A stretch of 20,927 nucleotides of DNA from an uncultured Candidatus Saccharibacteria bacterium (GCA_948514425.1 CAOQYN010000015.1:1-20927); one strand, 5' to 3'; shown: positions 5,115 through 14,616, counted from the first letter of the stretch. Numbers and translations: made by a program. Notes: generated by a model from the letters alone, not told the origin.

Positions 5115-7997
5115 CTACAGTCCTAGCGCCTCTTTGAGGTATTTGCCAGTTGGAGTCTTTTCGTCCTTTGCAAGTGTTTCTGGTGTACCCTCAGCAACGA
5201 CCTGCCCACCATGCAATCCACCTTCTGGGCCCATATCGATCACCCAGTCAGCAGACTTAATTACGTGAAGGTTATGTTCAATAATAATCATTGAATTGCC
5301 ACCATCCACTAGGCGACCGAGGATTTCGAGAAGTCGCCGAACGTCATCAGTATGTAACCCTGTAGTAGGCTCGTCAAGAATATATAAGGTCTTACCAGTG
5401 CTACGACGTGAAAGTTCGGTAGCGAGCTTGATGCGTTGAGCTTCTCCACCAGAAAAAGTCGTTGCAGGCTGGCCAAGCTTGATGTAACCAAGGCCAACTT
5501 CCTGAATTGTTTTCAACTTCGTCGCTACTGCTGGGATATTTTCGAAAAATTCTACTGCTTCGTCGATTGTCATATTGAGAACTTCGGAAATGTCTTTACC
5601 TTTGTATTTGATTTCAAGCGCTTCGCGATTATAACGTTTGCCATGACAGGTGGGGCAAGTGACATAAACGTCAGGCAAGAAATGCATTTCAATCTTATTG
5701 ACGCCATCGCCTTGACAGGTTTCACAACGACCGCCTTTGACGTTAAAGCTAAATCGCCCAGCTTTGTAGCCACGTAGCTCAGCTTCTGGCTGTTTGGCAA
5801 AAAGTTCACGAATTTGGTTAAATACTCCAGTATAGGTAGCAGCGTTGCTGCGTGGAGTGCGGCCGATTGGACTCTGGTCAATCACGATTGTCTTGTCTAA
5901 GAACTCTATACCATCAATTCGATCATGTTCTCCGGGAACGGTTTGGGCGCGATGAAGTCGAGCGAGCAGCTCATTCGCCAAAATATCATTCACTAAAGTG
6001 GACTTACCGCTGCCAGATACTCCTGATACCACAGTCATGACGCCAAGTGGGAACTTAACATCAATATTCTTCAGATTATTCTCGCGAGCGCCAATAATGG
6101 TCAGTGATTGATCCTTTTTCGGGGTGCGGCGCTTCTTGGGGATTGGAATTTCCTTTTTACCTGACAAATATTGACCAGTAATTGAGTTATCATTCTTGGC
6201 AACTTCTTCGGGTGTACCAGCAGCGATGAGGCGACCGCCATTCTTTCCGGCACTGGGACCAATATCGATAATATAATCCGATTCGCGCATGGTATCTTCA
6301 TCATGTTCTACAACTAGAACGGTATTTTTGAGGTCGCGCAAATGTTTGAGAGTACCAATTAATTTGTCGTTATCGCGCTGATGTAAACCTATGCTTGGCT
6401 CATCGAGAACATATAAAACACCTTGGAGACCAGAGCCGATCTGCGTGGCAAGACGAATTCGCTGAGCTTCGCCACCAGATAGAGTGTTGGCGGCACGACC
6501 AAGCTCAAGATAGCCCAAGCCGACATCTTGCATAAATTGAACACGTTCGCGAATTTCTTTAACAATCGGATCAGCGATTTGCTTTTCAGCCTCGGTGAAT
6601 TGCAAGTCTTTCTTAAGAACCTCAAGCGTAGCATCCACGTCAAGGTTGCACATGTCAACAATATTTAGGTCGTGAACCGTGACAGCAAGGACGGCAGGTT
6701 TAAGGCGGGCGCCGTGACAGGTCTGGCATTCATGAATGCGCATAAAGCGTTCGATGTCTTTTTTGACGAAATCCGATTCGGATTCACGATGGCGACGTTC
6801 AAGAGTTGGAATAACACCTTCATAAGTCGATTGGTAGGTCGCACCATCTCCCCATTTGCCGTGTCCGCCAACTTCGACTTTATATTTAACATCACCCGTG
6901 CCGTAGAGAATTTTATGAATTGACTCTTCGGATAAGTTGCGAATCGGCTCATGGATGGAGAAGCCTTGCTTCTCGCCGACCGCCGCAAGGCGCTTCAGCC
7001 ACCAAGATTCTTGATTGATGCGGTTGAATGGCCGAATTCCGCCCTCGGCAATAGTAAGATTTGGATTCAGAATCAGATTTGGATCAATTTCCATACGCGT
7101 GCCAAGTCCAGTACAAGTCGGACAGGCGCCTTGAGGAGCGTTAAAACTAAATAGGCGTGGTTCAAGTTCAGGAATTAACTCGTCTGGATGCAGTTCGCAA
7201 GCATAACGCTGAGAATAAATCAAAATTTCACTGTTGTCTTCGCCGATTTTCTTACCTTCGACAGCCGTAGAATTGTCGTTGATTTTGAGTAGCTTGATAA
7301 TTCCCTGTCCGAGTTCAAGCGCCTGCTCGATTGAACCCGAAATACGACTGAGAAGCTCCGGCGACAAGATAAAACGATCAACGACGATTTCGATATCATG
7401 GCGGTCATTTTTGTTGAGATCGGGAAATTCATCCAATGCATAAACAATGCCGTCAACTCGAACGCGCGAAAAGCCTTTGGCTTGATATTGTTCAGAAATG
7501 TGCATGAAGCTACCTTTTTTCTGGCTTACAATTGGGGAAAGAAGCATCAACTTACTGCCAAGTGGAAGTTTCATGACTTCATTAATGATATCCTCAACCG
7601 TACGACGCTGCACCTCGCGATGACAAATTGGGCAGTGTGGAATACCAACTCTAGCAAATAGAAGGCGCAAATAGTCGTAAACTTCGGTAACTGTAGCTAC
7701 GGTTGAACGCGGATTGCGACTGGTTGATTTCTGATCGATTGAGATTGCTGGACTGAGTCCCGTAATACTATCAACATCAGGTTTGTCCATAACGCCAAGG
7801 AACATCCGTGCATAGCTTGAGAGACTTTCGACATAGCGACGCTGACCTTCGGCATAAATCGTGTCAAAAGCGAGGCTCGATTTTCCACTTCCTGATAAAC
7901 CGGTAATTATCACTAATTTGTCACGCGGAATATCAACATCAAGATCTTTAAGATTGTGTTGGCGAGCTCCACGAATTTTGATATAATTTTCGTCCAT
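5115..7997 (-). CDS. uvrA: Excinuclease ABC subunit A
   Basis: UvrA is the DNA damage-recognition ATPase of nucleotide excision repair; it loads UvrB on lesions. The 960-residue product is close to the usual 940-960. Two ABC modules are visible: Walker A GLSGSGKS (33-40), a first signature LSGGEAQR, a second Walker A GVSGSGKST and a second signature FSGGEAQR, each followed by a VLDEP or ILDEP Walker B. Zinc ligands are present as CPIC (122-125), CELH plus CPTC, CQTCHG, and the C-terminal CETC and CPTCHG pair. The start is set at 7997, giving MDENYIKIRGARQHNLKDLD, the normal UvrA N-terminus. The open frame continues to 8177, but those 60 residues are unlike UvrA and cover the promoter. It is transcribed alone, downstream of sbcB. 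Confidence 0.97.
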   Translation of the reverse strand: MDENYIKIRGARQHNLKDLDVDIPRDKLVIITGLSGSGKSSLAFDTIYAEGQRRYVESLSSYARMFLGVMDKPDVDSITGLSPAISIDQKSTSRNPRSTVATVTEVYDYLRLLFARVGIPHCPICHREVQRRTVEDIINEVMKLPLGSKLMLLSPIVSQKKGSFMHISEQYQAKGFSRVRVDGIVYALDEFPDLNKNDRHDIEIVVDRFILSPELLSRISGSIEQALELGQGIIKLLKINDNSTAVEGKKIGEDNSEILIYSQRYACELHPDELIPELEPRLFSFNAPQGACPTCTGLGTRMEIDPNLILNPNLTIAEGGIRPFNRINQESWWLKRLAAVGEKQGFSIHEPIRNLSEESIHKILYGTGDVKYKVEVGGHGKWGDGATYQSTYEGVIPTLERRHRESESDFVKKDIERFMRIHECQTCHGARLKPAVLAVTVHDLNIVDMCNLDVDATLEVLKKDLQFTEAEKQIADPIVKEIRERVQFMQDVGLGYLELGRAANTLSGGEAQRIRLATQIGSGLQGVLYVLDEPSIGLHQRDNDKLIGTLKHLRDLKNTVLVVEHDEDTMRESDYIIDIGPSAGKNGGRLIAAGTPEEVAKNDNSITGQYLSGKKEIPIPKKRRTPKKDQSLTIIGARENNLKNIDVKFPLGVMTVVSGVSGSGKSTLVNDILANELLARLHRAQTVPGEHDRIDGIEFLDKTIVIDQSPIGRTPRSNAATYTGVFNQIRELFAKQPEAELRGYKAGRFSFNVKGGRCETCQGDGVNKIEMHFLPDVYVTCPTCHGKRYNREALEIKYKGKDISEVLNMTIDEAVEFFENIPAVATKLKTIQEVGLGYIKLGQPATTFSGGEAQRIKLATELSRRSTGKTLYILDEPTTGLHTDDVRRLLEILGRLVDGGNSMIIIEHNLHVIKSADWVIDMGPEGGLHGGQVVAEGTPETLAKDEKTPTGKYLKEALGL

Positions 7998-8006
7998 TAG
8001 TTGTAT

Positions 8007-8035
8007 ATTATACTGTAAAAATCTACCAATTGCAA
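8007..8035 (-). promoter_or_regulatory. uvrA promoter, near-leaderless
   Basis: On the minus strand a -35 TTGCAA (8030-8035) and a perfect -10 TATAAT (8007-8012) are 17 bases apart. Only nine bases lie between the -10 and the ATG, so the mRNA should carry zero to three untranslated bases and no ribosome site. No LexA-like operator was recognised. Confidence 0.7.
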
Positions 8036-8113
8036 TAATTAGGATGCTCTCTCCATAACCAGATCTACTATTATTTAAATAGGCTACAACTGGCACGCTA
8101 TTAATGCCAAAAC

Positions 8114-9574
8114 CTAATAGTCTCCAGGTTGCAAACTTTCGTACCATAATTTTAGCTCTTCGGCTAAATAGCGGCATTCGTCTTTGCTTTTGCCGTTGTA
8201 AGTTTTACCTTTGGCAAGCGTTGCATTGATAGAGTTAAGCTCAGCAAGAAACTTAGGCGCTTGACGATTTAGGCGTGCTAAGCGGTAGGTTTCCCATTGT
8301 TGAATCTCATCTTCGTTCAAGCTGCTAGGATAGTTCTTAGCCTTATAGTGTAAGATTAGCTCGCCAAGGCGCGGATCGTTAACTTTGGGGCGAAAATTGC
8401 GTAGATCTTCAGCGCCATTATTTCTGACTGCCATACAAGTTAGCTTGTCGCGGTCATCAAGGAATCCTTCATAAAGCGCCGATTCTGCGTCAATGGCGGG
8501 CGGGAACTCTGGCTTGCTAGCTAGAGTTGCCTGAATACGCATAACAAAATCCGGGTGATTCTTGAAACTTTCGAGGTTGCGTTGGATAAGCTCCGGAGTG
8601 AGTTTGATCTTTTGCCAACCGTTGGCTTTATCCAATACGCCAAGCGGAGCAACGGCTGGACAATGATTGTATTGTAAAGTTTTGACGATTGGGAAAAAAT
8701 CACGATCTGCAGGCTTGATCTTTTGACCAATGCGCCATTTACGACCAAATTTTTCCTCATAAGTTCCATCTGCCTCGGCAGCGAGGAGTTCATCAAGATT
8801 GTAGCGCAAATCAAAGACTAGCGGATTACCATGGCGCGCCTCAGCGATTGGGTATGCTACCGTCGTCTTTTCACCCTCAGCACCAAAACGACCCGAAGCA
8901 TAAACGAAAGGTTTTGGATCTTTCAAGTTGATTAGCTTCTGGACGGCACGTTTGTTGCGCAGATTATAGAGATAGTTGAAGAGTTGGGGTTGCTTTTGCT
9001 TAATCAACTTCGTCACTTCAATTAAGGCAACAACGTCAGCAAGCGCGTCGTGAGCATGTTCGTGAGAGATACCATTGCATTTAGTAATTAATTCGAGACG
9101 ATTGGTAGAAACTCCATCGCTATTGATTGGCCACTCAATTCCTTCCGGGCGCAAAGCACGAGTTAGGCGTACAACATCAAGCAAATCCCAGCGACTACGC
9201 CGCTCCTTCCACTGCCACTCGTAGGCGTCGTAGAAATTGCGCCAGAGTGCGTTACGAATAAACTCATCGTCAAAACGTATAGAATTATAACCCATGATTG
9301 TAGTTCCAGGAGTAGCGACATCTTCTATGATAAAGCGGCAAAATTCGCGCTCGGGAATTCCATCTCGCTTCGTAGATTGCGGAGTAATACCAGTAACCAT
9401 GATTGCTTGTGGGCTAGGCAAAGTATCATCAGCAAGCTCAATAAGTAAATTCGTTGGTTCACCAACCGGGCGGAAGTTCAGATCAGTCCGCTGACCGGCA
9501 AACTGCATGATACGATCGGTTCGGGAGTTTAATCCCGAAGTTTCTAGGTCATAGAAATAAAAACTTTCGCGCAT
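8114..9574 (-). CDS. sbcB: Exodeoxyribonuclease I (SbcB/ExoI)
   Basis: ExoI degrades single-stranded DNA 3' to 5' in recombination and mismatch repair. The 486-residue product matches the E. coli protein (475) through its length. The DEDDh exonuclease residues are visible: D9 and E11 in YDLET, D102/D103 in NSIRFDDEF, and H174 and D179 in AHDALAD. Typical ExoI stretches follow, including RNFYDAYEW, SRWDLLDVVRL, ALRPEGIEWP, the SH3-like segment and the helical C-terminal domain. The start is placed at ATG 9574, giving MRESFYFYDLETSG; an in-frame TTG at 9598 would overlap trxB. There is no clear ribosome site and 11 bases separate it from the trxB stop, so translation is probably coupled. It is the last gene of the pheS operon. 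The family is best known from gammaproteobacteria, so its presence in a CPR-type genome suggests old transfer. Confidence 0.93.
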   Translation of the reverse strand: MRESFYFYDLETSGLNSRTDRIMQFAGQRTDLNFRPVGEPTNLLIELADDTLPSPQAIMVTGITPQSTKRDGIPEREFCRFIIEDVATPGTTIMGYNSIRFDDEFIRNALWRNFYDAYEWQWKERRSRWDLLDVVRLTRALRPEGIEWPINSDGVSTNRLELITKCNGISHEHAHDALADVVALIEVTKLIKQKQPQLFNYLYNLRNKRAVQKLINLKDPKPFVYASGRFGAEGEKTTVAYPIAEARHGNPLVFDLRYNLDELLAAEADGTYEEKFGRKWRIGQKIKPADRDFFPIVKTLQYNHCPAVAPLGVLDKANGWQKIKLTPELIQRNLESFKNHPDFVMRIQATLASKPEFPPAIDAESALYEGFLDDRDKLTCMAVRNNGAEDLRNFRPKVNDPRLGELILHYKAKNYPSSLNEDEIQQWETYRLARLNRQAPKFLAELNSINATLAKGKTYNGKSKDECRYLAEELKLWYESLQPGDY

Positions 9575-9585
9575 AGAATTAAGTA

Positions 9586-10479
9586 TCAGCTTAACCAATC
9601 AATAATCTCAATTGCTGCTTCGGCGCCATCGCCAGCTACAGCGACAACTTGTTTGACGGCGCCAGATCGAACATCTCCAGCGGCGTATAAGCCAGGGATT
9701 CTAGTGGCATGCGCACTACGTTTTTTGCCACCAGTAGTAACGTAGCCTGCAGCGTCAAATAATTTATAACTTTTCGTAATGTTGAATTTTAAGAAATTAG
9801 TCTCCATCTTATCGCTGGTTAAGCTTCTGAGCCAACCCGTGGCGGGTTTAGTTCCAATAAAGACAAAGACGTGATCAAAAGCGTTTAATATTTCTGGGTT
9901 GGGTTCAAGATTTTCACGAACTATGACGTTCTGTAATTCACAAATCTTGCGACGCAAATATTGGTCTGCTTTAATTTTGGAACGTGAAATAATGGATATT
10001 TCAGAAGCTATGGGGGCAAGGTATAGAGCGCCCTGAAATGCGGAATTGCCGCCGCCAACAACGGCAACTTTTTTATGTTTTACCAGTGTACCATCGCACA
10101 AAGCGCAATACGATATAGGCTTATCAATTTCGAAGCTCAAACGACGCGGTTCAGATCCAGTTGCGATTAGTACCGTCTGTGCTTCAATTTCTTCATCATC
10201 AATAGTTAGGTTGAAAATTCCGTTTTTGTCACGGGCGATCTTTTGGCATTCTCCGTAAGAAACGGTACCGCCAGCGGCTTCAACTTGATGACGCATTGTA
10301 GCAGCAAGTTCACGCCCAGCACCATCGTAACCCGGGTAGTTTTCAATCTTGTCAATACGGCTAAGCTCGCCGCCAATTTCCCCGCGTTCAAAAACAGTAA
10401 CCTTTTTGCCTGCCCTAGCTAAATAAAGAGCGGCACTTAGAGCAGCCGGTCCACCACCGATGACTGCTGTACTAAGCAT
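9586..10479 (-). CDS. trxB: Thioredoxin reductase-like FAD/NAD(P) oxidoreductase
   Basis: The 297-residue product has the TrxR architecture: an FAD-binding GGGPAA (8-13), redox cysteines in CALC (125-128, usually CATC), a nucleotide-binding GGGNSA (142-147, usually GGGDSA) and the C-terminal FAD motif AAGDVRSG. It would pass electrons from a pyridine nucleotide through FAD and the cysteine pair to thioredoxin or a similar disulfide protein. The HRRxxxR motif that binds the NADPH phosphate reads SRSKIKA here, so NADH or another donor is plausible. The ATG follows the stop of the FKBP gene with no gap, so translation is coupled. Low-potential partner proteins are not in the window. Confidence 0.92.
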   Translation of the reverse strand: MLSTAVIGGGPAALSAALYLARAGKKVTVFERGEIGGELSRIDKIENYPGYDGAGRELAATMRHQVEAAGGTVSYGECQKIARDKNGIFNLTIDDEEIEAQTVLIATGSEPRRLSFEIDKPISYCALCDGTLVKHKKVAVVGGGNSAFQGALYLAPIASEISIISRSKIKADQYLRRKICELQNVIVRENLEPNPEILNAFDHVFVFIGTKPATGWLRSLTSDKMETNFLKFNITKSYKLFDAAGYVTTGGKKRSAHATRIPGLYAAGDVRSGAVKQVVAVAGDGAEAAIEIIDWLS

Positions 10480-11187
10480 TTACAAACTGCTCCCACCAGA
10501 GTAGGCGTAATATAGACGCATATAGATATCATCTAGTTCATCGTTAAGAGATTTGAGCTTGGGGTCAGTCTCAAATGCATAGATAATGAATTTTAATGGG
10601 GAATTTGTGCCGCCACAAATTTCTTGGGTATCACCATAGGCGAGTGCGCCAGAAATTGTCAACTGGCGAACTCCACCGAGCTTCATACCTACGACACCTT
10701 GATTCCATCCCTCAATGAGGCCAACTGAGGCGTCGAGAGGCGTTTTAAGACTGGTTGGATTTTCGTTGTCGTTAAATGACGAATCGAAAATACTACCATC
10801 GGCACACCAACCAATATAGTAGGCCGAATAATCCATATTGCCTTCTTCTAGGGTTTTGCCAGTGCCGACCTTTAAGTCCTTCGTTTCAAGTCCAGCGGCG
10901 TTAGCGTTGGCAGAATTGTAGGCCTTAACTTCAGACTTATATTTTGAAAATTCGTCAAAGTATTTATCTGAAAGTGGTTTTGAGGCAGCTTCGAGCTCTT
11001 CGCTCTTTTTCTGATACTCTTCGGTAAGCTCTGCGATCTCCGCGTCGCTATTCGTATCCGATGACGAACTGCTTCCATTTAATACGACTAGCATATAGGT
11101 CAATACAACTGAGCCCAATAATAACACGGCTATGACCAAAATTATAATACGCTGCTTCCAGCTGGTTTTTAATGTTTTTTCTTCCAT
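10480..11187 (-). CDS. Membrane-anchored FKBP-type peptidyl-prolyl isomerase
   Basis: The 235-residue product has a short cytoplasmic N-terminus, one transmembrane helix (about 14-36), a Ser-rich linker, a short predicted coiled coil (about 48-75) and an FKBP domain (about 98-212). FKBP features include DLKVGTGK, D-G-S-I-F-D-S-S, LIEGWNQGVVGMKLGGVRQL and AYGD. With the helix as an uncleaved signal anchor, the isomerase faces outside, where it may help fold secreted proteins. Two cysteines in the domain (GWCADG and EICGG) could form a disulfide, which would fit its position directly before the thioredoxin reductase gene. AAAGGAGG precedes the ATG and overlaps the pheT stop. Confidence 0.9.
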   Translation of the reverse strand: MEEKTLKTSWKQRIIILVIAVLLLGSVVLTYMLVVLNGSSSSSDTNSDAEIAELTEEYQKKSEELEAASKPLSDKYFDEFSKYKSEVKAYNSANANAAGLETKDLKVGTGKTLEEGNMDYSAYYIGWCADGSIFDSSFNDNENPTSLKTPLDASVGLIEGWNQGVVGMKLGGVRQLTISGALAYGDTQEICGGTNSPLKFIIYAFETDPKLKSLNDELDDIYMRLYYAYSGGSSL

Positions 11188-11196
11188 TTGCCTCCT

Positions 11197-13653
11197 TTAA
11201 ACAATTTCTGCACCGACGTTAGACACTTCCATGCGTATGTGCTCCATTATAGCAGAGATATCTTCAGATATCAAAGTGCGCGTAGGATCAGAGAATTTAA
11301 GGTGGAAGGAGAGATTTTTAGTTGTAGAATCTTCGGGTTGGTAAATCGAAACTGGCGAAACAGTATAATATAGTCCGCTTTGTGCAAGATAAGCGTCAAG
11401 AGCGTTAAGAATACGGCCAAACGGCATATCATTAGAGACCTTGAGCGTCAAATCACGTTCAACTGATGGAAACTTCGAGAGTTTAATAGTGGATTTCGAC
11501 AGACGCGGAGCGTTCGCTACCAAGTCCAAATCGAGTTCTAATGCCGCCACGACAGGATCGAGTTTAAAACGCTTGAGGACACTATTTTTAATCTCGCCAA
11601 AAGCACCGACTGGACGATCGTCAATTAGTAGCTCAGCAGAGCGTTTAGCCTCAAGATACGGATAGCGGCGAGAGGCTTCCGATGATAGGTTGTGGTAGGC
11701 GATATTAATTTTGAGATCGCGGAATAAGGCTAAGATTTTGGCTTTTAGGGCATAGAAATCACCAAGACTAACGATACCGAGATGAGTGCTTATAATTGGC
11801 ACATGTTCTTCGTTAAGACCATTTGACTTGCGAGCAACTTGGTTGATCTCGTAGATAGTGAAGTCGCGATGCCCGGATTTTAGATTTTCACGCACTTTAT
11901 CCAATAGACTTGGTGCAATTTCTGTGCGAAAACATTGTAACTCTGGGGAAAGTGAATTTACAATTTCATAACAATCCTCTGGGCTCTGATCGACTTTCGT
12001 AATCAAATCACGACTAACGAATGAATACGTCAAAAGTTCGTTCATGCAGAGGCGATAAGATAAGATACTGCGCAACTCCTGCTTTAGTTTTATCATCGGA
12101 TCAATTTCTGGCTCAATGAATAATTTTTCAGGCAGGCTGAGTTTAATATTGTCGTAGCCGAGCAAACGACCGATTTCTTCAATAATATCCTCTTTGATAT
12201 GAATATCTGTGCGCCAGAGAGGAGAAGTTACCTCTAGCGTCGATACTTCATTCTTACTATCAAGCACTTCTACGCTAAAACCAACATTTTCCAAGGTGCT
12301 GGTAATTTCTTTTGTACTATACTCCGTGCCGAGAAGCTGGTTAATTTCGTCTGTTGTAATTTTTACAACACTTTGCTCTTCTCTGCCAGGATAAGCATCA
12401 GCTACTGCCAACGTTTTGACGCCAAGTTGACTGATAGCATCAGCCAATACCGGCATAGTCATAGCTGCTGGTTGACCTTTAGTGAACCGCGTAATAGCCT
12501 CTGAGAAGATACCGTGAGCCATCTGAGTTTTGCGTAAGTTGTATAATGAGAAAGTAGCACTCTCGAGCACAACGCGTTTCGTACCTGGATCGATCTCGGT
12601 GTTCTTACCACCCATTGCACCAGCCATTGCAACTGGTATATTGTTTGAAGTGATTAAAATATCATCTGTAGTGCATTCGACAACCTTACCGTCTAATAAC
12701 TGCATTTCTTCACCAGGCTTGGCCGCGCGAACGATAATTTCTGGTTGTTCTGTGTGACCGATCGTCACTAGTTTATCGTAATCAAAAGCGTGGAGTGGCT
12801 GTCCAGTGCTGAGCATGATGATATTTGTCAGATCAACCATAGGATCAATTGAGCGCATTCCCGCTTTTGCAAGAAAAACTGAATCTAGAGTTAGATATTT
12901 GCTAGGTCGGTTATCTGATAATTCGAATACAGCGCAGCTGTAACGCGGACAAAGTTTAGCATCGGTAATCGTAACTTTAATGTTAAGGGCGTCATTCGCA
13001 CTAAGTTCTGGGTGTAAATCCTGAAATACTGCGGGTTCGCTAAATTTTTCGCCAAGAATTCCGGCAACCTCTCGGGCAAAACCGATTAGCCCAAAACAAT
13101 CTGGACGATGCGTAAGTGATTTATTTTCAACATCGAGAATCAAATCGTTGAGTCCAAAAATATCCGCAAAACTATCGCCAGGTTGAGCTAACTTAGGGTC
13201 GATTTCGGCAATTGCTTTATGTTCATTGTCGAAGCCTAGCTCATCTGCTCCAGCCAACATGCCGTATGACTCGTATCCACGCAATTTACGGACACTTAGC
13301 TTGAAGTTTTCATTACCATAAGTATCTGGCACAATACTGCCAGGTGTAATCCAAACAGCAAGCATGCCAGCATGGACATTGGGTGCACCGCAAACTATTT
13401 GAATTAGACCGTCATCCGCAACTAAATCTTTTTTTATCTCACCAGCATCGATGCGACAGAGGTGAAGGTGCGTATCGGGAATTGGTTCACAGCTTACAAC
13501 CTTAACAATGTAGATGCCTTGGTATTTTGGCGCCCAATCAATCACTTCTTCGATTTCTACAAGACGTGAACCGATACGTTGGATTAGCTCCTGGTCTGAA
13601 ATGGAATCAGGGATATTAATATAATTTTTAATTGCGTTAAGTGAAATCTTCAT
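11197..13653 (-). CDS. pheT: Phenylalanyl-tRNA synthetase beta subunit
   Basis: PheT pairs with PheS in the (alpha-beta)2 enzyme that charges tRNA-Phe. The 818-residue product is full length. Domains in order: N-terminal segment, OB-fold tRNA-binding domain (about 40-155, with IVCGAPNV and GYESYGMLAGADEL), B3/B4 editing domain (about 215-390), B5 domain (about 410-490), catalytic-like core (about 500-710, EEIGRLLGYDNI) and the C-terminal FDX-ACB anticodon-binding domain (about 725-818, KFPSVERDLTLKV). The start codon overlaps the pheS stop as TAATG, and AAGGAG inside the end of pheS provides the ribosome site. Confidence 0.97.
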   Translation of the reverse strand: MKISLNAIKNYINIPDSISDQELIQRIGSRLVEIEEVIDWAPKYQGIYIVKVVSCEPIPDTHLHLCRIDAGEIKKDLVADDGLIQIVCGAPNVHAGMLAVWITPGSIVPDTYGNENFKLSVRKLRGYESYGMLAGADELGFDNEHKAIAEIDPKLAQPGDSFADIFGLNDLILDVENKSLTHRPDCFGLIGFAREVAGILGEKFSEPAVFQDLHPELSANDALNIKVTITDAKLCPRYSCAVFELSDNRPSKYLTLDSVFLAKAGMRSIDPMVDLTNIIMLSTGQPLHAFDYDKLVTIGHTEQPEIIVRAAKPGEEMQLLDGKVVECTTDDILITSNNIPVAMAGAMGGKNTEIDPGTKRVVLESATFSLYNLRKTQMAHGIFSEAITRFTKGQPAAMTMPVLADAISQLGVKTLAVADAYPGREEQSVVKITTDEINQLLGTEYSTKEITSTLENVGFSVEVLDSKNEVSTLEVTSPLWRTDIHIKEDIIEEIGRLLGYDNIKLSLPEKLFIEPEIDPMIKLKQELRSILSYRLCMNELLTYSFVSRDLITKVDQSPEDCYEIVNSLSPELQCFRTEIAPSLLDKVRENLKSGHRDFTIYEINQVARKSNGLNEEHVPIISTHLGIVSLGDFYALKAKILALFRDLKINIAYHNLSSEASRRYPYLEAKRSAELLIDDRPVGAFGEIKNSVLKRFKLDPVVAALELDLDLVANAPRLSKSTIKLSKFPSVERDLTLKVSNDMPFGRILNALDAYLAQSGLYYTVSPVSIYQPEDSTTKNLSFHLKFSDPTRTLISEDISAIMEHIRMEVSNVGAEIV

Positions 13654-14600
13654 TAAAACTCCTTCAAAAAGTCAAGTTTGCCAGATTCAAAATAGCGGAC
13701 GTCACTAAGACCATACTTAAGCATGGCGAGACGATCAATACCTCCGCCCCAAGCAAAACCGTGATAGATTTTGGGGTCAATGCCAGCCATTTTGAGTACA
13801 TTCGGATGGATCATACCACAGCCTAACATCTCAAGCCAATCTCCACCCTTACCTCCGAGGCTGGCAGGTTTCTCGATCAGTAACTCTGCAGATGGCTCAG
13901 TGAATGGGAAATATCCAGGCTGAGTTTTGATTTTGAGTTTTTGACCGTAATAAATTTCGAAAAAATGTTTTAGAACGCCAAACATTTGCCCTATAGTGGC
14001 TGTTTCTGAGACAAAAACGCCTTCGCATTGATAGAAAGTATGCTCATGCGTCGCGTCAACGTCTTCATTGCGAAAAACACGACCAGGAACAACTGTAGCA
14101 ATCTGATTATCACTTGCAAGTTTGTGCTTGTATTTTTGCAAAATACGATGTTGCATAGTCGAAGTGTGTGCTGGAGGAATAAATCCCTCAGCGGTACGAA
14201 AAGTATCGTAGCCATCACGGGCAGGATGCTCAGGGGGAAAGTTAAGACTCTCAAACATGTGATATTCGTCGTCAAGCTGACGAGACTCAACTACGTCGAA
14301 ACCCATACTGGAATAGACTTCGATTACTCGATCGAGTTCCGCCATTAGGGGATGTATTGTGCCGCGCCTGATCTTAGGAATTGCCTCATTAGGAGCAGAT
14401 GGAGCAGAAATATCAAGCGGTTCAACGGCGGCGCTTTCGGCCTCCGCTTCCGCCGCAGCAATACGATCAAGGATTGCTTGCTTTCTGGCGTTCATCTGGC
14501 GTCCAAGATCGCCCCTTTCCTCTGGAGGTAAAGTTTTAATTTTAGCGTATTCGCAGTTTAGCTTTTTTAGTTCAAGCTTCAAATTCTCCACATCTGACAT
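13653..14600 (-). CDS. pheS: Phenylalanyl-tRNA synthetase alpha subunit
   Basis: PheS is the catalytic subunit of phenylalanyl-tRNA synthetase. The 315-residue product is slightly short of the common 330-350. It has an N-terminal coiled coil (about 1-60), class II motif 2 (GRVFRNEDVDATH, FYQCEG) and motif 3 (GFAWGGGIDRLAMLKYG, then SDVRYF). The shortening appears to lie in the N-terminal helical arm. It is the first gene of the five-gene operon. The ATG is seven bases from an extended -10 box and has no Shine-Dalgarno sequence, so it should be leaderless. No phenylalanine-rich leader peptide or T-box is visible upstream. Confidence 0.97.
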   Translation of the reverse strand: MSDVENLKLELKKLNCEYAKIKTLPPEERGDLGRQMNARKQAILDRIAAAEAEAESAAVEPLDISAPSAPNEAIPKIRRGTIHPLMAELDRVIEVYSSMGFDVVESRQLDDEYHMFESLNFPPEHPARDGYDTFRTAEGFIPPAHTSTMQHRILQKYKHKLASDNQIATVVPGRVFRNEDVDATHEHTFYQCEGVFVSETATIGQMFGVLKHFFEIYYGQKLKIKTQPGYFPFTEPSAELLIEKPASLGGKGGDWLEMLGCGMIHPNVLKMAGIDPKIYHGFAWGGGIDRLAMLKYGLSDVRYFESGKLDFLKEF

Positions 14601-14607
14601 ACTATAT

Positions 14608-14616
14608 ATTATAGCA
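14608..14616 (-). promoter_or_regulatory. pheS operon promoter, extended -10, leaderless
   Basis: TGCTATAAT on the minus strand is an ideal extended -10 box. Seven bases separate it from the pheS ATG. No good -35 was found at 17 bases. It lies between pheS and the end of the upstream small gene, whose stop overlaps the expected -35 region. Confidence 0.7.

Noticed and set aside
7998..8177. 60-residue N-terminal extension of the uvrA frame
   Set aside because: It is unlike UvrA, covers the TTGCAA-17-TATAAT promoter, and runs into the end of sbcB; the canonical UvrA start lies at 7997.
9575..9598. TTG start for sbcB at 9598
   Set aside because: It would overlap trxB and adds residues not found in ExoI; the ATG at 9574 gives the family's N-terminus.
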